Shown one piece after another: positions 35,761 to 48,629 of a stretch of 64,000 nt of DNA (positions within the stretch are counted from its first letter, which is position 1; every line of letters begins with the position of its first letter). The stretch is from NCBI GenBank assembly GCA_025331565.1, contig JAFREQ010000076.1, positions 558,001 to 622,000 of the forward strand, read 5' to 3'. Position numbers and translations under genes: made by a program. The notes under the pieces are model-generated. The model saw only the letters and a list, made by a program, of their open reading frames with translations. It was not told where the DNA came from and made no database searches. The stretch comes from Holacanthus passer (Eukaryota > Chordata > Actinopteri > Pomacanthidae).

Positions 35761-37484
35761 TAACAAAAAAAAAAAAAAACAAAATGACAGCATCTAGGCA
35801 TGTCATGATGTTGTTTGTATTCATAGTCTTGTTGCTTCGAGCTACTTGTGAGACTACAATGTTTTGATTTCTATTTGCTACACATGCAAAACACAGAAGA
35901 ACAAGTCATTTCACCAAGTGCGTCCAGATGAACAAAAATGTGTATGATTTAGCAACAAAGCCCTCTCGCAGGGATAAGAATTATGATGGGACCAAGCAAG
36001 CAAGTCAGATGATGTTATTATAGAGTGACAAAGTGGAGGGGAGGTCATGGGCGATGGTGGATCGGTCAAACAAAAGAAATAAACAGATCACTTTTTGTTT
36101 TCTGCTTACAGCCTTCAGTGCTGGCGCGGCAATGACGATTGAAGTACTAAGGTCGTTTACTAAACCACAACCATAATGTTGCCACGTCATAAAACTGCCT
36201 TATTTTACTTTTGGAGGTCAAAGACAAACAATGCCATCCTGCTGATTGAGGCATCAGATCAGAAAATGCCATGTGTTGATCTAGAGGGCAAGGAAAAATG
36301 ACCAATGAGCCATTTGACCACTTATTTCTGTTGTTGATTAATTTGCAATTTTCACAGCAATGTTAAATGGATTTATCAAGTAACTTTCCCAATATTGATT
36401 ACACATTTGCATAACCACCTGATTTCTTTAATATATTCACTGGACACATCTGCAAATGTTTTTTTGTGTTTTTTTATTTTTTTATTTATTCCGCTCATTA
36501 AAAAGACAGCAAGTAAATATGGAACATAATATTAGATGCAGTATTAATTTGGGGTTATTTTAGCAATATAGTATATAAAATGATAATTTCAAAATGATTA
36601 CATATAAAACGAAAATGCTTTTCCTCCCATTCTCTTTCTTCTTCTCCTCTCCTCTTAGACGCTTAGAAGTCTCATAACCCCTGGGGAAGGCCAGGACTTT
36701 GCCGTCGAGGGATTATTCAGGTTTGGGGAATAATGACCCCCTTATCTCTCTCAGGCTCTTTGCAGAAGCTCCTCTTGGGCCCTGTCAGTTCCAGGCCCTC
36801 CAGTTTGGATGGATATATCACTGGAGATCCCTCCCTCACCATTACACGCCCTTCCTCATCTCACTTTCCCCGCCTTATGCCCTTTTCGAGCTGATAATAC
36901 CTCATTGTGGAAACCATAAAAAAGAGGGAAAGTTATCTCATTTTCACCTGAGGTCATTTTTTGAGGGTGGACTTTTCCTTTTTTTTTTTTTTTTTTACTA
37001 ATGGCTCTCAACTTTGCTTTCCACTGTCTGTGGTCTTGTCCCCATTCTCTCCCTCCCTTGCTCTTTCTCTTCCTCATTCTCTCGTAGGCACACACACACT
37101 CACTATATCTCACTCTCTTTCTCTCTCTTTGGTGTGTTGGGATAATAGGCTTCAGCTCTGAACAGTGGTCTAATTTTAATTCCTTTTATTCCAGCTAGTC
37201 CAGCCACCGTACATCTGTAAATGCATTTAGAGATATTGTCCATTCAATGTCAATTGAAGTTAATTGTCCATTGACTTCCTCACCTCCTCCATACACTTAT
37301 TATTGCCTCCACGAGGGGATTATCTCATTGTGAAGCACTACTATGGCAAAAGGGGCCCTAAAGTCAATTGGACAAGTAGGTGGGACAAAAAAAGATTTTA
37401 GGTTTGGTTATTTCATTTATTATATTTACGTATTAACATGTTGAGTTTTCTAATTAGCATATTCCTGGTGGTGATACACTCTAA
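35761..37484. other. Non-coding sequence
   Basis: AT-rich, with poly(A) at 35765-35779 and poly(T) of 18 at 36979-36996. The part 36030-36240 may belong to an old dispersed repeat. The part 37160-37380 is complex, repeat-free and could be a conserved non-coding element. Nothing coding is recognised. Confidence 0.5.
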
Positions 37485-37559
37485 TTGTTGCAAAAACTGT
37501 GCCTGGAACCATTAATTTTGTTTGGTCAACTAATTTGTACCCTCATTTGTGGTTTGGTT

Positions 37560-37770
37560 TGTAATTATCACATCTACAAGAATCCTTTTCAGATATGCTG
37601 GTTAAGTGATGCAAAGAGCAGATCTAATGTTGAGAGAATGCAGACAGTCAAATTCAATGGTCGCTACAGCTCCAACAGAACCATTTCCTCTGGGGCACCA
37701 CAAGGTTCTGTTATCTCACCAGTTCTGTTTATCCAAGTCAACCACAAACTGTGCAAGCAAACACAAAGGC
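37560..37770 (+). pseudogene. LINE (non-LTR) reverse-transcriptase fragment
   Basis: The + frame reads WLSDAKSRSNVERMQTVKFN followed by GRYSSNRTISSGAPQGSVIS and PVLF; the GAPQGSVISPVLF block is at 37692-37730. This is the conserved non-LTR reverse-transcriptase motif (GxPQGxxxSPxLF) with the usual upstream stretch of R-x-Q-x-V-x-x-N. The catalytic FADD region that should follow about 40 residues later is not present in any frame, so the copy is truncated. It looks nearest to the CR1/L2/Rex clade, but I cannot assign it firmly. It directly precedes the opposite-strand Gypsy fragment. Confidence 0.7.
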
Positions 37771-38034
37771 ATGGGTGTCTGCATCCATAGCAGACCACCA
37801 GAAGTGCTTTTTCACAGGAGGGACAGGGTGTGGCTGATCCCAGGGTGGCAGGCAATCCATGAAACATGCAACCACTGGAGGAAATGTGAACAACTAATCT
37901 GGGACAAAGAAAAGATTAGAAGGGCCTGGTTGGTTGGTCTAGTTGAGTCTCCTGAGCCTGCTTAACATAGGGCTCCATCTCCTAAGTGACTGTGGCTACC
38001 ACACAGGATGACAGAATGATGTTGTCAGGGTTGC

Positions 38035-38400
38035 TTAACTGGTGCCTGGGTGGTAGGCAAGGGTAAAGTTGAACCAGCCAAAGGATGGTGCCCAACGGAC
38101 TTGATAGCAGTTAAGGTGTTTGGCAGCCTGGAGGTAAGACAGGTTCTTATGGTCTGTCCAAACAGTTAAAGGATACTCATCCTCTTCCAACCCATGTCTC
38201 CATTCCTTCAAGGTGAGCTTAACTGCGAGGAGTTCACAGATTCCAATGTAGTTGCGCTCAGTGGGGGACAGCCAGCAAGTGAAGAAAGAACAAGCTGTTT
38301 CTGTCATCTGATTATCCCAGCTGCTGTACTTGTTCCAACCAGGGAAGTTTGTGTCATGGGATATGGAAGCCAAATGAGAATGAGAGTCAGCATGCATCAA
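38035..38400 (-). pseudogene. Ty3/Gypsy retrotransposon RNase H fragment
   Basis: The minus frame contains LSPTERNYIGICELLAVKLT, EWRHGLE, VWTDHKNLSYLQAAKHLN and YHPGTS. These are the marks of the Gypsy RNase H domain (ERNYDIGDRELLAV, TDHKNL, YRPG). The glutamate of ELLAV and the aspartate of TDHK are kept, but the DIGDRE segment is altered to IGICE, losing a conserved aspartate. Reverse transcriptase, integrase and LTRs are not found nearby. The frame stops just after the YHPG motif. An old, internally deleted copy of an endogenous element; not functional. Confidence 0.85.
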
Positions 38401-38459
38401 GTTGAAGGGGACAGGATTGAATTTTCCAGCTGGAGGCAGATCGTAAAAGGTAGAGGTGA

Positions 38460-38918
38460 CTACATTTCCAGAGAGGGTTGAGGGGGTAGGAACAGAGGCT
38501 CCACCAGGGGTATCATCTTCAGAGAGACTCTCTCCAGTAAAACTAGAAACAAGCTGGGCTGACTCAAGCTCTTGTCCTTTAATACGTTCATGTCAACCTG
38601 TCTAGCAATTCTTTCTCCATCCCTGCTTGCATCCTCTTGCATATGCTGAGCAACTCTGGCTTTCTCATCAATTAATTTACATTGTTCATCAAGCCCCTTA
38701 TTCTTCTGTGCTTGTCATCAAAGCTCCTCCAGCTCATCTCGCCTTTTCTTTTCCTCAAGAACACTGGCTTGGAGAGCACTCAAATTAGACACATGACTGG
38801 AATGCCTACTAATTTGAGATCTTGTAGGGAAACTATAGGGTGACTTGGTGCTATGAGTGCTCTTGCTGTGAGCCATGGGATTGCGTAAATATCTTCTGCT
38901 GTGGCATATGAATCCCAC
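38460..38918 (-). pseudogene. Broken coiled-coil frame, probable retroelement gag-like part
   Basis: One minus-strand frame runs from 38918 to 38460 and is interrupted only by a tandem TGA TGA at about 38716-38721. Before the stops it ends SALQASVLEEKKRRDELEEL; after them come LDEQCKLIDEKARVAQHM and similar residues, so a charged coiled coil once continued through. It lies upstream of the Gypsy RNase H fragment in the same orientation, as a gag-like region would. I do not recognise the family; a coiled-coil N-terminal ORF also occurs in BEL/Pao and other retroelements. It could instead be an unrelated old pseudogene. Confidence 0.4.
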
Positions 38919-38923
38919 AGTAG

Positions 38924-39124
38924 TCAGGCAGCCTCTATCCCTATCGCCCCTGGTTCATGGGTAATGGGCTTTGTGAGAGATTTAACTAATTCTTCACAAG
39001 ATAATGATTTGGTACTATCTGTGAGAGGTAGGCAACACTGGTTAAGAAAGGCCTGGCGCTTTTTGTTGTTAGGTGTCGATGGCGGAGGTGACATTTGAAA
39101 CAATTCTAGGGTGGTCTCCTCCAT
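38924..39124 (-). pseudogene. Start region of the same broken frame
   Basis: A 66-codon minus-strand frame starting with MEETTLELFQMSPPPSTPNN lies immediately upstream of the coiled-coil frame and is shifted relative to it. Its composition (proline-serine lead, then a mixed segment) is coding-like and fits an N-terminus of the same element. Continuation past its stop is in the same frame for about 30 more codons. The product is unidentified. Confidence 0.3.
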
Positions 39125-40080
39125 GTTGAGCTAGGTTGAGTCTATTACACCTTGGGATCCTCTGCAAATGATTGCATTCTCCTTTTATTTACATTTCACA
39201 CAGCGACTTTTTTGGAATCAAGGTTGTAACTTAATGACCGAGAAAATTAAAGCTGACTGACTCATCCCTTGAGTTGAATGGGAGCTGGGGAGTGGTGGGA
39301 ATAGGGTTGAGACACGCTGGCAGGCCTCTTATTGCTTCGACAACTTTCCATGGTCACGCCATTGAACCATTACAAAAGAAGAGGGCACAACTAGGTGATG
39401 AAATAAAGAGAGTGCCAGTCAAATCTTGAACAATGGGCAACTTCCAGATGGTTACAGTTTTTACGTTACAGTTCATACGATACACCAGGTTTTCCACCTC
39501 AACCAAACATAATAACATGTGTGCGATATTTGATGTTATTTTTATTTATTTTTTTGTTTTAGGAAGTACTGGTGTTTCCACTGAGGGTTTTATACAAACT
39601 TGTATACAGCATTTATTCACACAAACAAGCACTGAGTAGTTGGACTTGATACTCAAAAAAACAGATAAAGAGTGAGCGAAGTAAAAACGGAAAGCAGCTA
39701 TTAAGACAGCGATCAGCAAAGTGAAATAAAAGAAAGAACGACAAACAAACATCAAAACTTTACCCTCACACACTAATCAGAGCCTTCAATAAATGTTGGT
39801 GTTCTCATATTTGGCCCTCAGGCAATTGAACAAACTGAAAAATAATGTGATTTAAACAAATGAATTTCAAATTTGAATTTTCATGTCATTCCATATACAT
39901 TCTGTGTTTTATGTTCAGTCAGTAATAAAAGATGGTCAGAATAACAAAAGATGGACAAGGGAAACAAAGAAACTTAAACAACTTTTTTGTGTTCAGTTTC
40001 TCAGTCTAATAAAACCTCCATCTCTGATTTACTCAATCTTCACATCATCTGATTGTCTGAGATGAAGAATCAGATGTAAA

Positions 40081-40117
<37 letters not shown>

Positions 40118-41194
40118 GTAATTCCAGCCATTTCCCTTGTACAAACGCACTCTTCCACTGCTGGCATTGTGAGTGCTGACACCTATCACCTAACCTAATA
40201 ACATCCTGCTCCACATATATCATCCCTGGATTTGATTAGAGATCTGATTTATTTATTTGTTTAGTGCTGGAACCCCACCATCATTATTTTCCCTTGTAAA
40301 TAATTCAATAAAAATGTCAACCACTGCCCTGCTCTACATTAATATTATGTGTAATAAAGATAGTGGGAGGGAGCAGGTGTATACAGGTACAATGGGGAGA
40401 AGCAGACCTTTAAACGCACTCAGTGCCATCACAATAGATAGTAATATGACAAGTGAAAACAATCTATCCAGATTTGTAGAATAAGCTCAGGTATCATACT
40501 TTAATGTCGTATTACAATTGATATTTGATGTATGATTTACCAAATACATAAATGTCATCTCGGTGCATCTTATATGTGAGTCACTACGTTGCAGAGAGCA
40601 GCAGTCATGCATTGAAGCTCATGGTGGGCTTGTACAAGCAGTTTTCCATTGCATTCTAAAATTAGGTTTCATGAGCTAAGCGTGAATGGTGACATGTGAC
40701 ATTTCAGTTTCTAATCAGTTCCCCTCATAAGCCATTCATTAAGATTAAATTTGACATATTTTACTGCGATTGAGTGGAATAAGAAATGACATGACAGCAG
40801 AATAAATACTTCTTTTTATTATTATTGGGTCATATAACAGTAATATGAAAGGGGGACATGTCATTTCAGACACACAAAGAATTACCACCCTCTGCTACTG
40901 TAGTCTTTTAGCCTCTTTTAGGTCATATTTTGGTTTTCCAACCCTCAAACTGTGTTCTCATCAACCTTGTTTGCATCAAAAGAGGCTCTGATGTGCACAA
41001 CCTGACCAGCACCAGACATAACATAATTTAGCAGCTAGCTGGGGACATAGTGGAGAAGCTGGTGCCAGACATTATTCTTGTTAAAACTGAAATCATCTGA
41101 AAAATGATTTATTTTTTCCACAATCTTCCCTCTTGAAGTACAATTCAATTGACTTGATCAAAATTTGGATTATCTGTCGGCACTCATAGCAACT
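39125..41194. other. Non-coding sequence
   Basis: No gene recognised. AT-rich, with a (AC)16 microsatellite at 40082-40114 listed separately. No LTR could be paired around the Gypsy fragment here. Confidence 0.5.
40082..40114. repeat. (AC)n microsatellite
   Basis: Sixteen uninterrupted AC units. Confidence 0.97.
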
Positions 41195-41420
41195 GGTTAA
41201 GGTTAGGGAAAGGTCATGGTCCTGGTTAAATACTGAAAAAGTCCACAGTGACATGAAGCACAATACACAATGTGTTTATTTTTTTAACATCTAATTGAAA
41301 GCATGATCTTTCCCTAACCATAAAAGTACTTCTGTTGCCTAAACTGAAACCCTAACCTCATGCAGGATGTGAACCCAGGTCTCCAGGGTCACAGGCCTGT
41401 GCATGGTATGCATCCACCAC
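41195..41420. repeat. Fold-back dispersed repeat
   Basis: AGGTTAGGGAAAGGTCATG (41200-41218) and CATGATCTTTCCCTAACCA (41302-41320) are inverted with 17 of 19 pairs matching, around an 83-bp spacer. After the right arm come GTTGCCTAAACTGAAACCCT, AACCTCATGCAGGATGTGAA and CCCAGGTCTCCAGGGTC, word order I know from a common fish repeat with CCTAACCCTAACC-like arms. No coding role. Confidence 0.65.
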
Positions 41421-44400
41421 AACCACCTTCTTTGTATCACAAGAACAAATATCATACTTTAGCATCAACTCACAGGTTCCTCACTTTGTTTTCACTTCAT
41501 TCATTCACTGCAGCTACATGTCCCTCAAAACATAACTGGAAAAACTAATTAGTAGTAGTTTATAATACATAGTTTCAAGGAGACAGGTTTGAATAACAAC
41601 ATTTTAGGGTTAAAAATAACATTTTTTTACCTTGTTGTTGGGTTAAGTTGCCAAAAAATGCAATAAGATAAGCTTTAATATCATTTCATTGTCCACTCCA
41701 ATCAAAGTCTCCCACCCATCAGCCTTCTATACTACAATGTCAAGCTGCCTCAGCTCGTATCTCATGCTGTCCTTTAAAGTGCTACTTGCACAACAGCATC
41801 TTAATTTCGTGAAATTTTATGGGATTTTAACACACTTTTTTTCTAATTTCACATCTCAGTTAAGATTTCATCAAGAGTTTTCATTTGTATTCAAGATCCA
41901 AGCGTATCTAAATTGATTTTAGTAAGTTTCTCACACCGTGAGCTCTTGAGTTGCAAAACAAATCCACTATAAAGCGTTCTGCGCAAATTGTGGAACCATT
42001 TAAAAACCTGTGCCTAGCCTGATTATCATGAAGAAGTAGTACAAATACTCTTTACAGGTGCACCCTGTTCTGTACTTTCACTGTTTCCATTTTTGACGGT
42101 ATTTTCCAACCATCTGTCTTGAGGTCATCGGGGGCTCTGAGATGCCTGCTTGGCTGCCGTGAGCTAAGGCAGTCCTGCTGCACGTGAGACCTGAGATAAT
42201 CAATACTCTGTCAGACATACTTAGAGCACCTCTGTGATAAAGCAGCTGTAGGGAGGGTCTCCTCTGTCTCGGACAGAGATGAAGCCACCAACCTCACGTC
42301 CCACAAGAGCTCCCTTCTAAAGACAAGGGTCGCCACTATCCAGTTCTAATCTTCTCTGGCTTCAGAGCCGTGCGCTCCAAGTAAAATAAAAAAATAAAAA
42401 AATGGCATTAGCACTCAGGGGAGCCTCAGACTTGTAGAAGTGGCTGCTGCACAATAATTGCAGGCAGGCTGGTAGGTGAGGAGAAATATGACAATCTGAG
42501 ATGGCAAATTGATTTTCACTTAGTATGGAGCACATGTTTTTGCATTACACATTTTAGTGAAAATGGCTATCAGTGGGGATAGGAACTGACAATTTCTCTT
42601 TCAACAATGTGAATTTGCATCCATCTCTTTTGCAGCAAATCCTCTAATTTGACACTCAAATTGACAAAAGTAGTGTAAAGCAACGCCGTATATGGTGAAA
42701 ATCATCTCCAAATCAGATTTTCCTCTTAAATGATCAGATGAATGCATGTGTCTTGCTGCGAATGCTAAATTGTAGCTCTCCCATCTTGGATGCTCCAGAA
42801 TTGTGAGTGAATGCCAAACACAGAGCATTCTCATTTTGATCCATAAACCGTCGTCTGGATTTTTCATCTCTTTAGCATGGATAGGGCCTGTTTCACTCAA
42901 GCCTCCCATCTCAGGGTTTCTATAAGAGCACGTGCCTCATTATTGGGTTTCATCTCCCGCCATATTTTCTCCTATGGGAAATCCATTGTTTCAGTATAAA
43001 AAGCATCTCATTTCACTCTCTGATTTGTTTACTTGGCTAATGGGACTGCAGTGTCCTTTGTTGAGCCTTTGCAGAGCGTGACAGAGCTCTGCTGTATTGT
43101 GGAGAGAGACTTTGGCTAGAAGAGAGGCTGAATCTCACCATTTGATATCAGGGAGGCTTTCATGCTAGATTTAATGACTCTTCGCCAGCTGACATAATTG
43201 CACTTTCAGATTTTTAATAAGAATTTTAACATAATAAGGGAGTAATGTGCAGTGTCGTGAACACCACTTTTTACAAATGCTTTCCTTTTTAACTGTGATA
43301 ATAATAGTAATTACAAAGATAATATGCTCTAATTGCTAGGAGGGGATAAATTACTTTTTCCCCCTAATCCCATATCTGCTAGCAGCCTTCTCCTGCTCTC
43401 ATTGTCTGCTCTTGCAACAGGTTGCATCAGACATTAAAGGAATATATTTGAACATACAAACAAGCTGCTGGTCTTACACAGTATCGCCAATGCTGACACT
43501 GTGGAAACACAGAAATATTCCTGATTTAAGTCAAGCGGTGAGAAACGACGTTGTCAAGATAAGTGTCTGTCAGAGGGACGTCACTGACTCTGTAAATTTT
43601 ATACTCTACATCCTGCAGAGGTGATAATCCACATAAATTGTGTTGTTATCATTTCTGCGATTTGGCTGCCATCACAATATACAGCCTTGAGCTGTTTTTG
43701 TTTGCTCACATACATTCCAGCACTGTGGAAAGTGTGGAAGGAAAAAGGATCTTCCATATCCCTGTCAGGTGCAGTACACGTAGCTCCAGTTAAGTTTTAA
43801 CTTAAGTTGAAGTATTTAACTTTCCTTAGTGGGTTGCGTAAATTCTGCAACGCTTACATTGTTGAAACCCTTTCAAAGCCAACGAAACTCAAAACGAGAC
43901 AAATAGACTGGCATTGCTGTCCACGGAGCTGTGCCATTAGCATGGTTAAAAATAAAACAAGATTGGTTTGCAAACTTCCTAAAACTAGACATCAGAGTGA
44001 TACTGAATGAGTTTTCCGCTCGCCAACAGTGATACAACCAAAACCTGCCAAATGTACTATCATGACATCACAACAACATACTCTGTGCTTTAGTTCAGTG
44101 AATGATGATGCCAGCTTGGCAGAGGCACAGCTCTCCTTGGCCGGCTTTATCAGGAAACATCATTGCTTGAGCTCTTGTCAGAGTCGAAAATGCTTTTTCC
44201 TGCAGCTCTCGCTGAGTCCTTGTGCCATCAGAGGGTGAAATGCCCATTGTTTTGTTTATGCAATATCAAAGGTGCTGGTGCCTTAATCTCAATAAAGAGG
44301 GCCATTGGGCTGAATTATCTGTATGATTGCCCTTTAGAACTGCTGTCAATGCTATTCTCCTTATCCGGCTTCTCAAAGCCTCTCTCCCCGCAAGAAGTCT

Positions 44401-44965
44401 ATGTGAGGGGAATACAATGCAGGCAGTTCAGACGCCACAAAAGGGCATTGCATTAGAAAGCCATACCTCTGCTGTGTGACCTTTGGCTATGCTGGGGAGG
44501 TCGGTTGAATCCCTGTGGACACCCAGCCAGCTCCAGTCAGGGGAACAGAATAGATTCTAAATCTGTGATTCGAGGTGCGCGCGTCAGCAAGCACCCAGGC
44601 AAATGGCAGCTTATTGTTTTCTCTATTTACACTTTGAATGTTCGGCGTGGGTGGTAAAGACACCGAACTCGACAAAATGCATGAACTGGCGTCTCACACC
44701 TGGATGTGACTGAGGTATGAATCCATGTCAACATGTGGTAGAGAATGTTTCACCTTTCTTACAGTATGTATAGGCTGTGTGGACTGTATTTTTCTGTTCT
44801 ATTGTGGGCATATGTAACAAAGTTAGAAATAACCTCTATTATGAATTTCTACAAAACTGATATGCTTGTCTGACAAATGTATAGTTTTAGAGCCACCTGG
44901 TGGGTTAATAGTGCATCTGCAAAGATAGGGTTTCTCTTTCACGCACCATATGTGCCTTAGCTAAG
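41421..44965. other. Non-coding sequence with possible conserved elements
   Basis: No gene recognised. The stretch 42500-43260 is repeat-free and of balanced texture with many AATT and TTAAT words; it could contain conserved enhancers. The minus frame at 42601-42909 (102 codons) has no domain resemblance and no hydrophobic or repeat pattern. The 44150-44700 part is similar in texture. Confidence 0.45.
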
Positions 44966-45562
44966 AAAAATACTTCCAAGCTGGAGTTGGGTGCATTGAG
45001 CAATATTTCTATGTTTAATGCTTGAAATTTGTTTTTAGTAACATCAGTATCATGCATTTCAACCCTAAACACTGCTAGCTTATGTGCAGAGTAACAAGTA
45101 GCACTTATGGTTGCATATTGAGCTAATGCAAGCTACCTAGTCATGTAATTGCTGGCTTGCTGCTGGCTGTCATGTTTTCCAGTAATTATTTTCTATAGTC
45201 ATTTTCGTACTCTTTGTTGCAGATCTGAATGCTTGCAGTTGCATAACACACTGTTGATGCTGACTGTGTGCTGTTGATTTTTATTACTTTTAATATTTGT
45301 TGCATGAAAACATTTTAATTCCACCTTCATGAGCCCACTGTAGAATTTTAAAACTGTATTGTTAACAGTGCAAATCATACATAATATTACCACTATATGA
45401 TCATGTTTGGTTTATACTAGAATGTTTTTTTTTTTAAAAAAAAGGCTATAACAGCATTGTAATGTGCAAATGTATTTTCTATTAGTATTATGTGAAAGTC
45501 AAAAGGAAAATCCTTCCAAGCTGGATATCTGAACACTTGCAGTTGATGTTGATTTTTATACA
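44966..45562 (+). repeat. Short diverged repeats around 45 kb
   Basis: CTTCCAAGCTGGA occurs at 44973-44985 and 45513-45525. ATCTGAAYRCTTGCAGTTG occurs at 45223-45241 and 45527-45545 (17 of 19 identical), in both cases followed within about 45 bp by GTTGATTTTTAT. The shared words suggest partial duplication or two fragments of one unnamed repeat. Confidence 0.4.
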
Positions 45563-48500
45563 AGCTCCAGAATAAAGAAGAGAACCAGAGGGAGTCCTTC
45601 CTGCAGCATAGACATTAGAGAACACATCCACTAGAAGTCCACAGATAGACACTGACCGTTACAAATGCTGTCATAATAATTTCTTGCTTCTTCACTAATT
45701 GTGTGTAGTCATGCATTATAGGTTGCAGTTATGTAGAAATATCAGCACTTAAAGATCCTAACAATCATTTATAAGCAGAGGGCCTCATTTTTTTTTTTTT
45801 TTTCTCAGTGAACTGAGGATCAATCTTTTTCTGAGGTGGAGCTGATACTGTATCTTTGTCTCCAGGTGTGTCAAAATGGAGGATGAGAGAGGGCGCTGCA
45901 CTTAATTGCATGAAAAAAGATTTCAGTTTCTAAACCAATGAGTCATTGTGGACTGAGAAGATACACTAAAGCCCCTGGAGAGATGGAGAGAGGGGATTGT
46001 AAAAGCCTAAAATGGGATCATCTTGGCTGAGCGTTTTTTCCCCAAGCAGAATGGGATAACAATTCAAACACTCAAGTACAGAATGCTGTCTGGTGTAATA
46101 TGGCCATTGCTCTATCTCCTTTGACAGTACTAAAATACAGTATGTGGCATTTTCACAATGCACCTCTGCTGTGCCCTGCTCAGTTACATTGTACATTTCT
46201 TTAGCCATTCTTAACACACTGGTGCTGCTTTGTGCACCAAAACACTGTGATAGGCAGATGTTGTTGCCTGGTTAAATTATTTCATTATATACAGTCGGCT
46301 ATATTCCATATCTACTTCTTATAAGCTCTTAGCTAAATAGGATAAAGATGTTTCCATCAGCGAGACAAGATAATCAAATCATCAGAACTGATACCACAGA
46401 TGTCTCGCTCAGAGCTGTCGCTGGCAGCATTATCATCATTAACACCATTATCATTAACACACTTCTCTTTCAACATTTTTTTTTTTTTTTTGTGCAAATC
46501 AACAAATTACAAATCGCAACATACTTCATTAAACAAGTTAACAAATCACGACTAAGTACCTAACAAGTACGAGCTGTTGGTGTGCTTCCAAGTTTCGGGA
46601 GAGATTTGCAGTCTCCGTTTTTGTGTCCCATTCGTCAGTGTGGATGTCCAATCTGTGCTGGTGTTCTGTGCAGTCCATCACAGCGAAACTAAAAGCACTT
46701 AGCTGCTGGCCATACGGCATCATACAGCTGTTGACTCTTATGTTGGATTTTTTTTTTTTTTTTTGGGCAGTTTATTTTCAAAGAAAGTTTCCATCCTCCC
46801 ATGATCACACACCACCATCATCTGCACTCGTGTTGGCAAACATGTCCCACAGTTAAACTCACTGTACAATGAGGTGTTTATGTCTGGCGCTGGAGCAGAA
46901 ATGGAGGCTACCAGCCGACTCTCACTATTGGCTCAGAGCAGCATGCAGCTCCGGCTTGTGGCACCAGCCAGCCACCGGTGAGGCAGCAGCAGCGTCAGCT
47001 CGAGCTTCTGCCTCTTTTCGTTGTATTTCCTCAGCAGTGAACTCGGAATCCTACAAATCTGCTTTGACTGTGACAAAATGTTATAAAATGTAATATAATC
47101 TGTGCTGATCATTGTGCGAACTGTTAAGTTGTTTGGCCGTCTGAAATGCAGTTCTCCACTCCGATGGCAGAGCGAGCAGTAGTGATGCCTCCAGGCGGTG
47201 AAAAGGAGGCTAAGCTTATCTCAGCGAGACTCTCCCAGTAGTTCTTTTGCAAGGAAGACAGTTGATGGTGGCAGCAGCTGGCTGCAGTGATACAGGGAAC
47301 ATAAGAAGTAGATGTGGATGGTTGGATGTCGACTCCATCTATTAAAAATTAATACTTTTGTATAGACTAACCAGTGAATTGCATTCTTCATCAGTCAGTA
47401 GCAGTTATCTGCTTTTGTGATCATTTGCTGGATGTATTATGTTAATACATATGTAAACAAACACCAGTATCCTGCAGCTATGGCAGATTGCACCATGGTC
47501 ATGTCATTTGAAAATAACTATAACCAACTGAGGATCTTACATGTTTTCTCTGGGATATCCTACTCTGCTTTAAATAATATCTGCAAATAAAATGGGTGCC
47601 TCTCTTTGGCTAAAGTCATAAGTAAAAAAAAAAAAACGACATATTTTTTTTGTTAATCTTGTAAATGCAAACACTTTTTTACCAGATGTGGTTAGAGCCT
47701 ATAACTCAACTGTACATTAATCACACGTTATTGGTAACACTAGAACATGAGTTGTCATCTTGAGGTGTCTAAAAGCATTGCAAGTATTCAGGAGTCGTGC
47801 CAATGGGATTCCTTTTGTTACTGTCAATCTGGCATGAAGTGAATGCAGCATTATTTCCTGTTGATTCCCAAACTCTATAGCATTAAATAATGATAAGATT
47901 GATCGTGCAGTGCTGTCATGACTGCATGATTGATTACAGTGTTTGACCGTGCCGTCATGTCACTGTGCTTTTCTGTTGGCTATCATCAGCAACATGGTTA
48001 CTGTACTTGAGGCTTAATCTTAGCAGCAGAAACTAAGCCATTTTATCACACAGACTATTAATTAAGACCAGAAATGGTGGTGCCAAACAGATGGTGCGAG
48101 CCAGGCTGGGACAATTTGGTAGAATATTGTGGTAAATCACTCATCTATACAATAATTATTTTATTATCTGGGTCAAAATACAGCTGAAGAACCAACATCG
48201 GTTTTAGATATTTACTAGATATTTACGGTGGCCTTGCATATTTGATCTTAAACCCTCAGTATTACAATGATGCTGACCTGCTGCACCACTAAATACAGCA
48301 GTGGCCAGCTGTGGAGCTGTAACTGTCGTACCAGAACCATCCTCCCCAAAAACACGACTGTACAGGACGTCTGTGTAAGCAGTTTATTACAACCCAAATT
48401 TACATTCATTGTTAGGCGCCAACCTCTAGTGGCCACAGTTGATTGTGATGGGAGCAAAGGAAGCAGTCAGGTGACGTAGGGATGGGCAGAGGCCATGAAG

Positions 48501-48629
48501 AGAGGAGTGGAGGCTGGGGTGGTTGGATGAGTCAAGCACAGACTTGATACAACGTAGTTTACTTACATAACTAATGCACTTATTTTAACTCAAACTACAA
48601 TCTCTGCCTAAGCCTGAACCTAAACTTAA
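45563..48629. other. Non-coding sequence with several poly(T) runs
   Basis: T runs of 16, 16 and 17 occur at 45788-45803, 46476-46491 and 46748-46764. The GC-richer block 46860-47330 has an Ala/Glu-rich minus frame (see rejected items). No gene is recognised. Confidence 0.5.

Noticed and set aside
42601..42909. 102-codon minus-strand frame in repeat-free sequence
   Set aside because: No domain, no splice framework and no composition bias; the region is more likely non-coding conserved sequence.
46925..47051. Minus-strand segment EFTAEEIQRKEAEARADAAA followed by GWCH, resembling the start of P2X7-type C-terminal domains common in fish mobile genes
   Set aside because: Only a loose resemblance; the cysteine-rich core that defines the domain is absent and a stop precedes and follows the segment.
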